Assembly: GCA_035552395.1 (NCBI GenBank)
Contig: DASZLL010000140.1
Location: forward strand, 1-21,269
Length of the DNA stretch: 21,269 bases
Reading direction: 5' to 3'
Source: Bog-473 sp035552395
GTDB lineage: Bacteria > Actinomycetota > Acidimicrobiia > Acidimicrobiales > RAAP-2
Below are positions 1 through 7,432 of the stretch, in pieces. A program made the position numbers and the translations under genes. The stretch's first letter is position 1; each line of letters starts with the position of its first letter. The notes under the pieces are model-generated. The model was given only the letters and a program-made list of their open reading frames with translations, did no database searches and was not told the origin of the DNA.

Positions 1-374
1 AGCGGGATGTTCTTCAGGTCGGGGTTGCTCGTCACCACGCTCGGCGCGAGGTAGGCGTCGGAGGCGCCGATCTCGACCGTGCCGTTCTCGGCGTCCGAGA
101 TGCCGGTGCCCGAGCCCGTCCCGGCCGTCTGCACCTGGACGCTGGAGAACTTCTCGTTGTAGCCGCCCGCCCACAGATTGAAGAGCGGGTAGAGCAGCGT
201 GCTGCCCGTCTCAGTCAGCGTGCTGCCCGAAGGCGTCTCGACGCCGCCGCTGGGGAGCTTGGGCGTGCTTGCCGATGCGGCCCTGCTGAGGACGACCGAG
301 CTCAGCGCGAGGCACGCCGCGACTCCGGCGATCACACCTCGCGTCAATCGTGTCGTTCCCATCAATTTGGTCAC
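1..374 (-). CDS. pstS: PstS-like phosphate-binding protein, N-terminal part (runs off left edge)
   Basis: Periplasmic-type substrate-binding subunit of the high-affinity phosphate ABC transporter, which captures phosphate outside the membrane and delivers it to PstC/PstA. About 124 codons are visible. The product starts MTKLMGTTRLTRGVIAG, has a basic n-region and a hydrophobic stretch ending near ASASTPK, and so has a signal peptide of roughly 33 residues without an obvious lipobox cysteine. The mature part carries ETGSTLLYPLFNLW, then TAGTGSGTGISDAENGTVEI and GASDAYL, typical of the phosphate-binding loops of PstS. The GTG at 374-372 is chosen because an AAGGAG lies 7 bases upstream; an in-frame ATG four codons later is possible. 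It is 144 bp downstream of pstB on the same strand. The C-terminal two thirds lie outside the window. Confidence 0.88.
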   Translation of the reverse strand, partial: MTKLMGTTRLTRGVIAGVAACLALSSVVLSRAASASTPKLPSGGVETPSGSTLTETGSTLLYPLFNLWAGGYNEKFSSVQVQTAGTGSGTGISDAENGTVEIGASDAYLAPSVVTSNPDLKNIP

Positions 375-381
375 AGGTTCT

Positions 382-387
382 CTCCTT
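382..387 (-). promoter_or_regulatory. Shine-Dalgarno for pstS
   Basis: AAGGAG on the minus strand, 7 bases before the GTG at 374-372. It decides the GTG start over the ATG four codons further in. It also shows pstS is translated from a leadered mRNA, unlike pstB just upstream. Confidence 0.75.
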
Positions 388-490
388 GTGAGGTGGTTAC
401 TTAGGTGTCGCTCTTGGTTGATCGATGCATCCGATGGTTCGGAGGCGGTCGCCGTCAGAGGCACTGGCGTCTCCTTGATGTCGCCTTTCG

Positions 491-516
491 CCCGATCCCT
501 CGGCTTGAGGATCGGG
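491..516 (-). terminator. Hairpin between pstB and pstS
   Basis: CCCGATCC at 491-498 and GGATCGGG at 509-516 form a perfect 8-bp stem around a 10-nt loop, starting 2 bases after the pstB stop (minus strand). No T-tract follows (CGAAAGG), so it is not a textbook terminator. It could be a partial terminator or an RNA-stability hairpin that sets the relative level of pstB and pstS; that role is inference. Confidence 0.5.
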
Positions 517-518
517 CC

Positions 519-1379
519 CTATCCCATCCGCCCCGTCACGTAGCGCTCGGTGTCGGCATGCGACGGCCGGTTGAAGAGGTCGTCCGTCGGCCCGTGTTCG
601 ACCAGTGCGCCCTGGTAGAAGAACATCGTCTGGTCCGAGATGCGCATGGCCTGCCCGAGGTTGTGCGTCACCACGATGAGGCTGAGCGCCGGCGTCAGCG
701 TTTTGATCAGCGATTCGATCGACTCCGTCGTCACCGGGTCGAGCGCCGAGGTCGGCTCGTCCAGGAGTAGCACCTCGGGACCCACGGCAAGGGCCCGGGC
801 GAGGCAGAGCAACTGCTGCTGGCCACCAGAGAGGCGGAAGGGCGAGTCATTCAGGCGGTCCTTGACCATGTCCCACAGCCCGACCTCGGTCAGCCGCCGC
901 TCGCACACGACGTCGAGCTGCTTGCCCTTGGCGATGCGGTGCGCCTTCACGCCGGCGACGACGTTGTCCTTGATCGACATCGGGAACGGGTTGGGCCGCT
1001 GGAACAGCATGCCGACACGCCGACGCAGCGTCAGCAGATCGACGCTCGGTGCCCAGAGGCTCGTGTCGTCATAGGTCACGTCGCCCTCGCGGGCGAAGCC
1101 GGGAACTCGGTCGTTCATCCGGTTGAGCGTGCGCAAAAAAGTGGACTTGCCCGACCCTGTCGGCCCGATCAACGCCGTGATCGAGCCCCGCTTGAGCGAG
1201 ATGTTGATGTCCGACAGCACCAGCCGGCCGGAGAAGCCGAGACCAAGCTTGACCGACTCCATCACGTGCTCGGGCCGCGCCGCATCGGGATCGAGCGACA
1301 AGAGAGTCTCGTCGAGAACCGGTCGAGCCTGCGTCGTCACGGGAACGTGACGCGCCTCGGTTGTTTCTCTGTCTGCCAC
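519..1379 (-). CDS. pstB: Phosphate ABC transporter ATP-binding protein PstB
   Basis: Cytoplasmic ATPase that powers phosphate import through PstCA. The 286-residue product has all ABC signature elements: Walker A GPTGSGKST (about 72-80), Q-loop in MLFQRPNPFP (about 124-133), signature LSGGQQQ (183-189), Walker B LLLDEPTSALDP (about 204-215) and the switch histidine in VVTHN (239). The FQRPNPFPMSI segment is characteristic of PstB. It is longer than usual by an N-terminal extension of some 30 residues. The GTG at 1379-1377 is preferred because TACGTT, a TANNNT -10 box, lies 7 bases upstream, which fits a leaderless transcript; an ATG at codon 40 would remove the extension. It precedes pstS, whereas the common order is pstS-C-A-B. 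pstC, pstA and phoU are not in the window. A PHO-box-like site lies just upstream. Confidence 0.93.
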   Translation of the reverse strand: MADRETTEARHVPVTTQARPVLDETLLSLDPDAARPEHVMESVKLGLGFSGRLVLSDINISLKRGSITALIGPTGSGKSTFLRTLNRMNDRVPGFAREGDVTYDDTSLWAPSVDLLTLRRRVGMLFQRPNPFPMSIKDNVVAGVKAHRIAKGKQLDVVCERRLTEVGLWDMVKDRLNDSPFRLSGGQQQLLCLARALAVGPEVLLLDEPTSALDPVTTESIESLIKTLTPALSLIVVTHNLGQAMRISDQTMFFYQGALVEHGPTDDLFNRPSHADTERYVTGRMG

Positions 1380-1386
1380 TACCTGG

Positions 1387-1392
1387 AACGTA
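1387..1392 (-). promoter_or_regulatory. -10 box of pstB (leaderless type)
   Basis: TACGTT on the minus strand, followed by 7 bases and then the GTG of pstB. TANNNT 6-7 bases from a start codon is the known signature of leaderless actinobacterial mRNAs. No Shine-Dalgarno lies between. Confidence 0.55.
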
Positions 1393-1397
1393 GCGAG

Positions 1398-1441
1398 GCC
1401 AAGTGAACGCCTGGCAACAAGCGCGCTATCTCAGGGTGAAC
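1398..1441 (-). promoter_or_regulatory. PHO-box-like direct repeat upstream of pstB
   Basis: On the minus strand GTTCACCCTGA (1441-1431) and GTTCACTTGGC (1408-1398) occur in the same orientation, exactly 33 bases apart, which is three times 11. Streptomyces PhoP binds 11-nt direct-repeat units beginning GTTCACC, and pst genes are core PhoP targets. The two intervening 11-mers match poorly. The proximal unit lies 5 bases upstream of the putative -10 box, overlapping the -35 region, where activators usually bind. Assignment as a PhoP (or RegX3-like) site is inference. Confidence 0.45.
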
Positions 1442-1497
1442 AGTTTGCTACGACTTGGGCATCTTTGCGTCCATCCCATTAACTCCCCAGTTCAATG

Positions 1498-2331
1498 TCA
1501 GCGACCGCCAAGCGCGACGCCCCCGCCGGGCCCGCCGGGCTGCTGCTCGAGCGCCGTGCGGTGCGCAACCGTGATCGCGGCGACCACGCGCGGCGCGTAG
1601 GCCAGCACCGCGACGTAGGCGACCGCGGCGGGGATCGACAATGCCACCGAGACCCCAGATGAGAAGAAACCGGCGATGAATGCCGCCAAACCGAGTGAGC
1701 CGCCCACCGTGGCGGCCAGCCACCATTGCAGGACCAATCCCCGGTGGGGGTCCTCGGGGGCCAGACAGTCCCGGATCGCCTGGTACGGGAACCAGTAGTT
1801 CACGACCGGCACGAACCACGAAGCCACGCCCCACGCCGGCGAGTACGTCGTCGGGAACCCGAGAGCGCGGGCGGCCGCCGCGGCGCGGTGCTGCCAGATG
1901 AGCGTCACCACCAGTCCCGCCGCGGCGACGAGTCCCAAGATGAGGAACCACGGGCTGAAGGACTCGTTGGCGAACTGCGGCGACGGGAGGCCGCGCGCGG
2001 CGGCGTCGTACGCGATCTTGAAGTCGCGGCCGAGCTGGAGCATCTGCGACGACTGCGTGCGGATCACCAGCAGGGCGAGCAGCCCGGTGACGGCCGGCAA
2101 CCCGAGCGAGAAGCGCGCCAGCGGGGCGATCCCCAATTCGCCGGTCACGAGTGCCGACGCGTTGTACGTGTGCAGACGTTCCGATGCGGTCGTCCACGGC
2201 GGGGGTGGCGGCTGCGGCACCACGACCGCCTCGGTCCAGGCGTAGCCGTCCCACCAGCGCTGCCCGGCACCGCCCCCCGGATCGGGATACCACCCCGGTG
2301 GCGCGCCGGGATAGCCGCTCTGGTCGCTCAC
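1498..2331 (-). CDS. DUF2510/DUF4328 multi-pass membrane protein
   Basis: Membrane protein of unknown function, 277 residues. The N-terminus has a short DUF2510-type motif, PPGWYPDPGG...QRWWDGYAWTE (about 11-34), common on actinobacterial membrane proteins, followed by a proline-rich linker (40-46). The rest resembles DUF4328: hydrophobic helices near 73-90, 127-146, 202-222 and 228-247, with the conserved block SPAWGVASWFVPVVNYW and PYQAIRDCL (about 164-190) between them. The GTG at 2331-2329 places the DUF2510 motif at the N-terminus as in relatives. It has both a weak AGGA 7 bases upstream and a CAGGAT hexamer 6 bases upstream, so either mode of initiation is possible. It is divergent from the epimerase gene (79 bp apart). 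Neighbours give no hint of its job. Confidence 0.8.
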   Translation of the reverse strand: MSDQSGYPGAPPGWYPDPGGGAGQRWWDGYAWTEAVVVPQPPPPPWTTASERLHTYNASALVTGELGIAPLARFSLGLPAVTGLLALLVIRTQSSQMLQLGRDFKIAYDAAARGLPSPQFANESFSPWFLILGLVAAAGLVVTLIWQHRAAAAARALGFPTTYSPAWGVASWFVPVVNYWFPYQAIRDCLAPEDPHRGLVLQWWLAATVGGSLGLAAFIAGFFSSGVSVALSIPAAVAYVAVLAYAPRVVAAITVAHRTALEQQPGGPGGGVALGGR

Positions 2332-2398
2332 CCCGACATCCTGCCCTAGCCCGGGGCTTCCCACCCTCACCCCCTGGTGCTGCCTGCACCAGCGGCGA

Positions 2399-2404
2399 TA
2401 GCCT
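2399..2404 (+). promoter_or_regulatory. -10 box of epimerase gene (leaderless type)
   Basis: TAGCCT followed by 6 bases and the ATG at 2411; no Shine-Dalgarno is present. Fits leaderless transcription starting at or next to the ATG. Confidence 0.5.
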
Positions 2405-2410
2405 TTTGCA

Positions 2411-3349
2411 ATGCGGGTGTTCATTGCGGGCGGAACCGGGGCCATCGGGCGCCCCCTGGTCGCGGCGCTCGCCGCCGCTGGCCATGACATCGCGGTGTAC
2501 TCCCGCCGCGAGGAGCGGGTGGCCGCCCTGGGTGTGCCGGGCATCCTCCCGGCGGTCGGCGACGTGTTCGACACCGACACCCTCATGCGCGCCGTGCAGA
2601 CGTTCAAGCCCGACGTCGTCGTCAACCAGCTGACGAGCCTGACCCAGTCGGTCAACCCGCTGGCGGTCAAACGCGGCTTCGACCTGACCAGCCGCCTGCG
2701 CCGAGAGGTTTCGGGGACCCTGGTCCGAGCGGCCCGTACCGCGGGCGCCCGGCGCATCGTCGCGCAGAGCATCGCGTTCGCCTACCGACCGGGCCCGGGC
2801 GTGCGCACTGAGGCCGATCCTTTGTGGACCGACGCCAAGGGGCAGATCGGCCTCCTGACCGGTTCGGTCGCCGCGCTCGAATCGAACACGCTGGGCGACC
2901 CCGAGCTCGAGAGCGTCGTCCTCCGTTACGGCTCGTTCTACGGACCCGGCACCTACTTCGCCCCGGGCGGCCTGTACCCGACGTTGCTCAAGCGGCGCAT
3001 GATGCCGCTGCCCGGCCGCGGCGCCGGGATCTTCGGGCTGGTGCACATCGAAGACGCGGCCGCCGCCACGGTGGCGGCGCTCGAGGGCCCGACCGGGATC
3101 TTCAACGTGGCCGACGAGGTGCCGGCGCCGGCGTCGGAGTGGTTGCCCTTCGTCGCCGGCCTCCTGGGGGTCAAGCCGCCGCGCCGCGTCCCCGAGTCCG
3201 TGGTGCGCGTCGGCGCCGGGAAGTTCCTGGCCTATCTGCTCTGCGACCAGCCTGCGGTCTCCAGCCAGCGGGCCCGCACCGAACTCGGTTGGTCGCCGCG
3301 CTACCCGGACTGGCACGAAGGGCTGACCGCCGCCTTCTCCGGCTCCTAG
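2411..3349 (+). CDS. NAD(P)-dependent epimerase/dehydratase-family protein (extended SDR-like)
   Basis: Cytoplasmic Rossmann-fold oxidoreductase or epimerase acting on an unidentified substrate, probably a nucleotide sugar or related metabolite. The 312-residue product begins MRVFIAGGTGAIG, with the GxxGxxG dinucleotide-binding loop at 7-13. GDVFD follows at 50-54 and YGSFYGPGTYF (about 173-183) matches the conserved post-catalytic region of extended SDRs. VHIEDAAAATVAAL (211-224) and FNVADEVP (231-238) are further family hallmarks. The classical YxxxK dyad is not intact: the expected tyrosine sits in QSIAFAYRPG (about 119-128) without a lysine four residues on, so it is an atypical SDR and may not catalyse a standard reaction. 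Length is normal for the family. No Shine-Dalgarno is visible; a -10-like box precedes the ATG. The next gene follows on the same strand after 54 bp. Confidence 0.85.
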   Translation: MRVFIAGGTGAIGRPLVAALAAAGHDIAVYSRREERVAALGVPGILPAVGDVFDTDTLMRAVQTFKPDVVVNQLTSLTQSVNPLAVKRGFDLTSRLRREVSGTLVRAARTAGARRIVAQSIAFAYRPGPGVRTEADPLWTDAKGQIGLLTGSVAALESNTLGDPELESVVLRYGSFYGPGTYFAPGGLYPTLLKRRMMPLPGRGAGIFGLVHIEDAAAATVAALEGPTGIFNVADEVPAPASEWLPFVAGLLGVKPPRRVPESVVRVGAGKFLAYLLCDQPAVSSQRARTELGWSPRYPDWHEGLTAAFSGS

Positions 3350-3403
3350 CGCAGGCGGCGGCCCGATGCCGCACCGACCACGCCGCGACGGCACAATGCA
3401 CCC

Positions 3404-4297
3404 GTGCGGCGATTCCTCCCCTGGGCCCTCCTCGGCCTCCTCGGGGTGGGCGTCGCCGCCGGCGCGGCCGTGGGCCAGGCCCAGTCCCCGGGGGTGACAC
3501 CGGCGCAATGGGTCGACGACGTGCTGGACGCCACCGTGGCTGCGGGGACGGCCCACCTTCAGTTCTCATCCGTCACGACGAGCCCGAATCCTTCTCAGCG
3601 CGCGGCCGACGCCGGCACCGGAGTCGTCGATTTCGCCAACGGCAACTTTCGGGTGACGGAGCTGTATCGCCAGGCCCAGTTGGAGTCCACGAATGGCGGT
3701 GCGACCCGATTGGGCGAAGAGATTTTCGGCCAGGAGACCATCGCCATCGGCCAAACGGTGTACCGCCACCTGACCTCGCCTCCTTCGTTCACGGGATGGA
3801 TGAGGTCCCACTTCCCGCGCCAGGAGCACCAGGCGTTCGGCTTGGACGCCGCAACCGGCGCCGAGGACGCCGTGTCGGGATTGGCGAACCTCACGCCGGT
3901 CGCTGCGGTGAGAAGTCTCGGTTCTGGCGTGGTGAACGGCGCCTCCGCCACGAAGTACCAAATAACCGACGAACCCCTCTATGTCTGTGGCGCACACGGC
4001 CGGACCTTGCTCGTGCACCGGTTTGCGCCGACGATCGTGTGGGTGGACCGGCAGGGGCGGCTGTTGCGGTCGCGGGCTGTGCAGTCCAATCAGGGCGAGA
4101 CGGTCCAGGGTGAGCCGAACGCTCCGGGGGGTTCGCACACGTTCACCATCGGCCCATCGACCACGGTCGCGACGCTCACCTTCTCCGACCTCGGCGCGCC
4201 GGTGCGGATCACGGCGCCCCGCGTGAACGCCCCTTCCGGGGGGACGGCCATCATCTCCCTCAAAGCCAAGGGGAGCACCTCGCCCTGTCGCGGCTGA
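3404..4297 (+). CDS. Secreted LppX/LprG-like protein
   Basis: Exported protein of unknown function, 297 residues. The N-terminus MRRFLPWALLGLLGVGVAAG is a signal peptide or anchor; there is no cysteine in it, so it is not a lipoprotein as drawn. The mature part (VDDVLDATVAAGTAHLQFSS, VVDFANGNFRVTELY, IFGQETIAIGQTVYRHL) has the pattern of long antiparallel strands seen in LppX/LprG/LolA-like lipid-carrier folds of actinobacteria, where strands read 'gxvdf.ngnfr' and 'vigdtvY'. This fold call rests on pattern only. The GTG start at 3404 has no Shine-Dalgarno but has CACAAT 6 bases upstream, consistent with leaderless expression. It ends 28 bp from the convergent chrA gene. Confidence 0.65.
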   Translation: MRRFLPWALLGLLGVGVAAGAAVGQAQSPGVTPAQWVDDVLDATVAAGTAHLQFSSVTTSPNPSQRAADAGTGVVDFANGNFRVTELYRQAQLESTNGGATRLGEEIFGQETIAIGQTVYRHLTSPPSFTGWMRSHFPRQEHQAFGLDAATGAEDAVSGLANLTPVAAVRSLGSGVVNGASATKYQITDEPLYVCGAHGRTLLVHRFAPTIVWVDRQGRLLRSRAVQSNQGETVQGEPNAPGGSHTFTIGPSTTVATLTFSDLGAPVRITAPRVNAPSGGTAIISLKAKGSTSPCRG

Positions 4298-4325
4298 CGG
4301 TCGCGCCAATTCGGGTCGGCTTGGC

Positions 4326-5516
4326 TCAGCCCCCGACCGGCAGCCCGAGGGCGGCGCCGACGGCGCCGACAAACCCGGCGCCGACCAGGACGAGCACGAC
4401 GCTGCGGCGAAGTCCGACGATGAGCAGCAGGGCACCGGCGAGGACGAACACCTGCCACACGTGCGCGATCGCCAACGCCAGGGGAATCGCCGCGCCGGCG
4501 ATGGCGCCGATGGCGGCGGGTCCCGCGCCACCGAGGAACGACTGCGCGACTCGGTTTGTCCGGAGTGCCCCGAAGTGCCGCGCCCCGGCGAGGATGAAGA
4601 CGAACGACGGTGTGAAGGCGATGAGCGCGGCCAACAGCGCGCCGCCGACACCGGCCGCGGCGTAACCGACCACCGAGACGGTCTGCACGACCGGCCCCGG
4701 GGTGATCTGGCCCAGTGCCACGCCGTTGAGAAACTGCGTGTTCGTCATCCAGTGGTAGTGGTGCACCGCATCGGCCTGCATCAGGGGGATGATGACGAAC
4801 CCGCCACCGAACGAGAGCGCGCCCACCTTCAAGGCCACCCAGGCCAGCGCGCCCAGACCGCCCGTCGCCACCAGACCGAGCGGCGACACGGCGAATCCAT
4901 GGGCACCCTTGGGCCAGCGCATGTCACCCGAGACGGTGAGCTCCACCAGCCCGCATCCCAGGAGAGCGAGAACGAGATATGTGCCGACGGTCGCGGCGGC
5001 CACGCCGCCCGCCACGCCATAGACCACCCAGCGCACCTGGCGGGCCTTGAGGTCCCCGGCGCGGCGCCAGCTCGCCGGGACCAACCCGAGCGCCGCGTTG
5101 AGCGCGACGACGGCCACGGCCGCGCCGGCCCCCAACGCGGCTCCCTTGATCCAGGTCGGTGGGTTCGAAGCCAGGAAGATCGTGGCCAGCACGATGATCA
5201 GGGCGAGGCCAGGGAAGATGAAGCTCGCCCCGCCGATCAGCGCGCCGCGGGCGCCGCGCAGGCGCCACGCGCAGAAGATCGCGAGCTGGGTGGACGCCGG
5301 TCCGGGTAGGAGGTTCGTCGCCGCGATGGCGTCTTCGAATTCGACCTCGTCGATCCACTCCTCGCGCTCGACGGTGAGCCGTCGCAGCATTGCGATGTGC
5401 GTCGGTGGTCCACCGAAGCCGATGCAACCGATGCGGCCCCATTCGCGTGCGATGGTGCTGAGGGGAACGTCGGGACCTGCGTCGGGCGTCGGTTCTGGCG
5501 TCCGCTCGCCCGTCAT
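4326..5516 (-). CDS. chrA: ChrA-family chromate transporter (bidomain)
   Basis: Inner-membrane transporter of the CHR superfamily; characterised members export chromate by proton-linked antiport, though many have unknown substrates. The 396-residue product contains both homologous halves. The N-half has GCIGFGGPPTHIAML (about 30-44) and NLLPGPASTQLA (68-79). The C-half has ALSFGGGFVIIPLMQAD and GQITPGPVVQTVSVVGY, the paired FGG and PGP motifs diagnostic of the family. Length is typical for long-chain (two-domain) CHR proteins. The ATG at 5516 lacks a Shine-Dalgarno; CAACAT lies 6 bases upstream. It lies 35 bp downstream of the LLM oxidoreductase gene on the same strand, so co-transcription is possible. 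No chrB-type regulator is nearby, so a role in chromate resistance is unproven. Confidence 0.9.
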   Translation of the reverse strand: MTGERTPEPTPDAGPDVPLSTIAREWGRIGCIGFGGPPTHIAMLRRLTVEREEWIDEVEFEDAIAATNLLPGPASTQLAIFCAWRLRGARGALIGGASFIFPGLALIIVLATIFLASNPPTWIKGAALGAGAAVAVVALNAALGLVPASWRRAGDLKARQVRWVVYGVAGGVAAATVGTYLVLALLGCGLVELTVSGDMRWPKGAHGFAVSPLGLVATGGLGALAWVALKVGALSFGGGFVIIPLMQADAVHHYHWMTNTQFLNGVALGQITPGPVVQTVSVVGYAAAGVGGALLAALIAFTPSFVFILAGARHFGALRTNRVAQSFLGGAGPAAIGAIAGAAIPLALAIAHVWQVFVLAGALLLIVGLRRSVVLVLVGAGFVGAVGAALGLPVGG

Positions 5517-5551
5517 CGACTCATGTTGGCACGGAGGCTCCGCCGGCCGGA

Positions 5552-6412
5552 CTACGACAGGACCGAGGCCATCTCCTCGAGGGCGGCGATGTGCGCGTCG
5601 GCATCGCGCAGCTCTGAGTGCATCGTGTTGACGGAGAGGTGGGTGGCGCCGGCCTCGCGCCAGCGGCGCGCGTGCTCTACGAGCTTGTCGTGGTCGCGCA
5701 CGGAGTACTCCAGTCGGCCCTCGAACTCGAAGTTGGAGAGGTCACGCCCCACAGTGGTCGCTTCTTCATGGATGATCGCGAGCGCCTCCTCGAGCCCGCC
5801 CCGTGGCCGCGCCATCGGGAACCACCCATCGGCGATGCGCCCGACCCGCCGCAGGGCCGCCGGTTGGAAAGCGCCGATCCAGATCGGAATGGGGCGCTGA
5901 ATCGGCAGCGGCGCCAGCCCGGAGTGGTTGATGTGGTGGAACTGTCCGTCGAACGTCACGCTCTTGTCGGTCCACAAAGCGCGGAGCACTGCCACCTGCT
6001 CTTCCAGCAGCGCACCGCGCTTGTCGAAGGGCATGCCAAGCGCGTCGTACTCGAGCTTGTTCCAGCCGACGCCGAGCCCGAGGCGAAAGCGCCCGCCGCT
6101 GAGAAGGTCGACCTCGGCCGCCTGCTTTGCCAACAGCGCCGTCTGGCGCTGCGGCCCGATGAGGATTGACGTCGCGAACGCGAGGTTCGTGAAGCCGGCC
6201 AGGTAGGAGAACATCGTCAGCGGCTCGCGGAACGGGCTGTCGATGGTGTAGGGCCCACCGAGGTTGCCGAGCACCGCGGTGTCGCCGCCCAACACGTGGT
6301 CGTACGCGGCCAAATGGGAGTAGCCGAGGTCGGAAGCGGCCTGACCGATGGCACGCACCGCCCCCGGGTCGTAGCCAACTTCGGTCTGGGGGAAGATCAC
6401 GCCGATGTCCAT
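5552..6412 (-). CDS. LLM-class F420-dependent oxidoreductase (copy A)
   Basis: Luciferase-like TIM-barrel oxidoreductase of 286 residues, probably using reduced F420 (or FMN) on an unknown substrate. Family marks are the opening MDIGVIFPQTEVG, the AYDHV segment after the first helix (about 36-40), RQTALLAKQAAEVDLLSGGR and GLGVGWNKLEYDALG (central barrel strand and cofactor-binding region), and the Trp/Ile-rich IPIWIGAFQPAALRR near residue 200. The ATG at 6412-6410 is the only good start giving the family's usual N-terminus; longer readings lack coding character. No Shine-Dalgarno; CAGACT is 7 bases upstream. It is divergent from a second LLM gene 78 bp away and followed by chrA. It is only moderately similar to copy B, so they are not a recent duplication. 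Confidence 0.88.
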   Translation of the reverse strand: MDIGVIFPQTEVGYDPGAVRAIGQAASDLGYSHLAAYDHVLGGDTAVLGNLGGPYTIDSPFREPLTMFSYLAGFTNLAFATSILIGPQRQTALLAKQAAEVDLLSGGRFRLGLGVGWNKLEYDALGMPFDKRGALLEEQVAVLRALWTDKSVTFDGQFHHINHSGLAPLPIQRPIPIWIGAFQPAALRRVGRIADGWFPMARPRGGLEEALAIIHEEATTVGRDLSNFEFEGRLEYSVRDHDKLVEHARRWREAGATHLSVNTMHSELRDADAHIAALEEMASVLS

Positions 6413-6477
6413 GTAGAGCAGTCTGCCCGCCTTGTCGTCACGCCGGCGCGGCCAGGCCGCGACCGGAGTCCTCCGGA

Positions 6478-6483
6478 TAGGTT
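6478..6483 (+). promoter_or_regulatory. -10 box of LLM oxidoreductase copy B (leaderless type)
   Basis: TAGGTT followed by 7 bases and the ATG at 6491; no Shine-Dalgarno between. Lies in the 78-bp divergent spacer shared with copy A. No convincing -35 element is visible. Confidence 0.55.
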
Positions 6484-6490
6484 GGGCGCC

Positions 6491-7420
6491 ATGAAGCTCC
6501 GCATCTTCATCGAGCCGCAGCAGGGCGCCACCTACGAGCAACAGGTGCGCATGGCACAGGAGAGCGAGGCCCTCGGCTTCGACGCCCTGTTCCGCTCCGA
6601 CCACTTCCTCGCCATGGGCGGCGACGGCTTGCCCGGGCCGACGGATGCCTGGGTGACGCTGGCCGGCCTGGCCCGCGAGACAGAGCGCATCCGGTTGGGA
6701 ACGCTCGTGACCTCCGCCACGTTCCGGTTGCCGGGTCTGCTCGCCGTCCAGGTCGCCCAGGTCGACGCCATGAGCGGCGGTCGCGTTGAGCTCGGCCTCG
6801 GTGCCGGCTGGTTCGACGCCGAGCACGAGGCCTACGGCGTCCCGTTTCCGCCCTTGGGCGAACGCTTTGCGCGCCTCGAGGAGCAGTACGCCATCCTCAC
6901 CGGCTTGTGGACCACCCCGGTGGGCAAGAAGTTCGACTTCGAGGGTCGGTACTCCACGATCAAGGACAGCCCTGCGCTGCCCAAGCCGGCGCAGCAACCC
7001 CATCCGCCTCTCATCGTCGGCGGGGGCGGGCCCACGCGCACCCCGCGGCTCGCCGCCACCTACGCGGCCGAGTTCAACCTCCCGTTCTCGTCGCTGGCCG
7101 ATACCGAGGCGCAGTTCGCCCGGGTGCGGGCCGCCTGTGAGCAAAAGGGCCGCGACCCGAAGACGATCCGCCTCTCGGCCGCCCAGGTCGTGTGCTGCGG
7201 CGCCGACGAGGCCGAGGTCACCCGGCGGGCGGCCAAGATCGGGCGCAAGCCCGATGAGCTGCGCGCCAACGGTGCCGCCGGGACGCCCGACGAGGTGGTG
7301 GCGCGGCTGCAGGCCTTCGGTGGCATCGGGGCCGAGACCATCTATCTGCAGGTGCTCGACCTCGACGACCTCGAGCACGTGGAGCTCATTGCCAAGGAAG
7401 TGCTCCCGAAGGTCTCGTAG
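6491..7420 (+). CDS. LLM-class F420-dependent oxidoreductase (copy B)
   Basis: Second luciferase-like oxidoreductase, 309 residues. It opens MKLRIFIEPQQGATYEQQ and carries GFDALFRSDHFL (the family's 'SDHf' cofactor/substrate motif, about 34-45), RIRLGTLVTSATFRLPGLLA, VDAMSGGRVELGLGAGW (canonical LLM barrel strand) and HPPLIVGGGGPTRTPRLAA (phosphate-binding G-rich loop). These are the elements of F420-dependent LLM enzymes of actinobacteria; the substrate cannot be told. The ATG at 6491 has a TANNNT box 7 bases upstream and fits the family N-terminus; upstream in-frame codons read through the divergent gene and are rejected. It ends 12 bp from the convergent phosphoesterase gene. Confidence 0.9.
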   Translation: MKLRIFIEPQQGATYEQQVRMAQESEALGFDALFRSDHFLAMGGDGLPGPTDAWVTLAGLARETERIRLGTLVTSATFRLPGLLAVQVAQVDAMSGGRVELGLGAGWFDAEHEAYGVPFPPLGERFARLEEQYAILTGLWTTPVGKKFDFEGRYSTIKDSPALPKPAQQPHPPLIVGGGGPTRTPRLAATYAAEFNLPFSSLADTEAQFARVRAACEQKGRDPKTIRLSAAQVVCCGADEAEVTRRAAKIGRKPDELRANGAAGTPDEVVARLQAFGGIGAETIYLQVLDLDDLEHVELIAKEVLPKVS

Positions 7421-7432
7421 CCTCGCCGGCGG

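Noticed and set aside
1448..3556. 702-residue open frame on the minus strand
   Set aside because: It spans three better-supported genes, reads as Arg/Gly/Ala/Pro-rich low-complexity protein, and is a by-product of few stop codons in GC-rich DNA.
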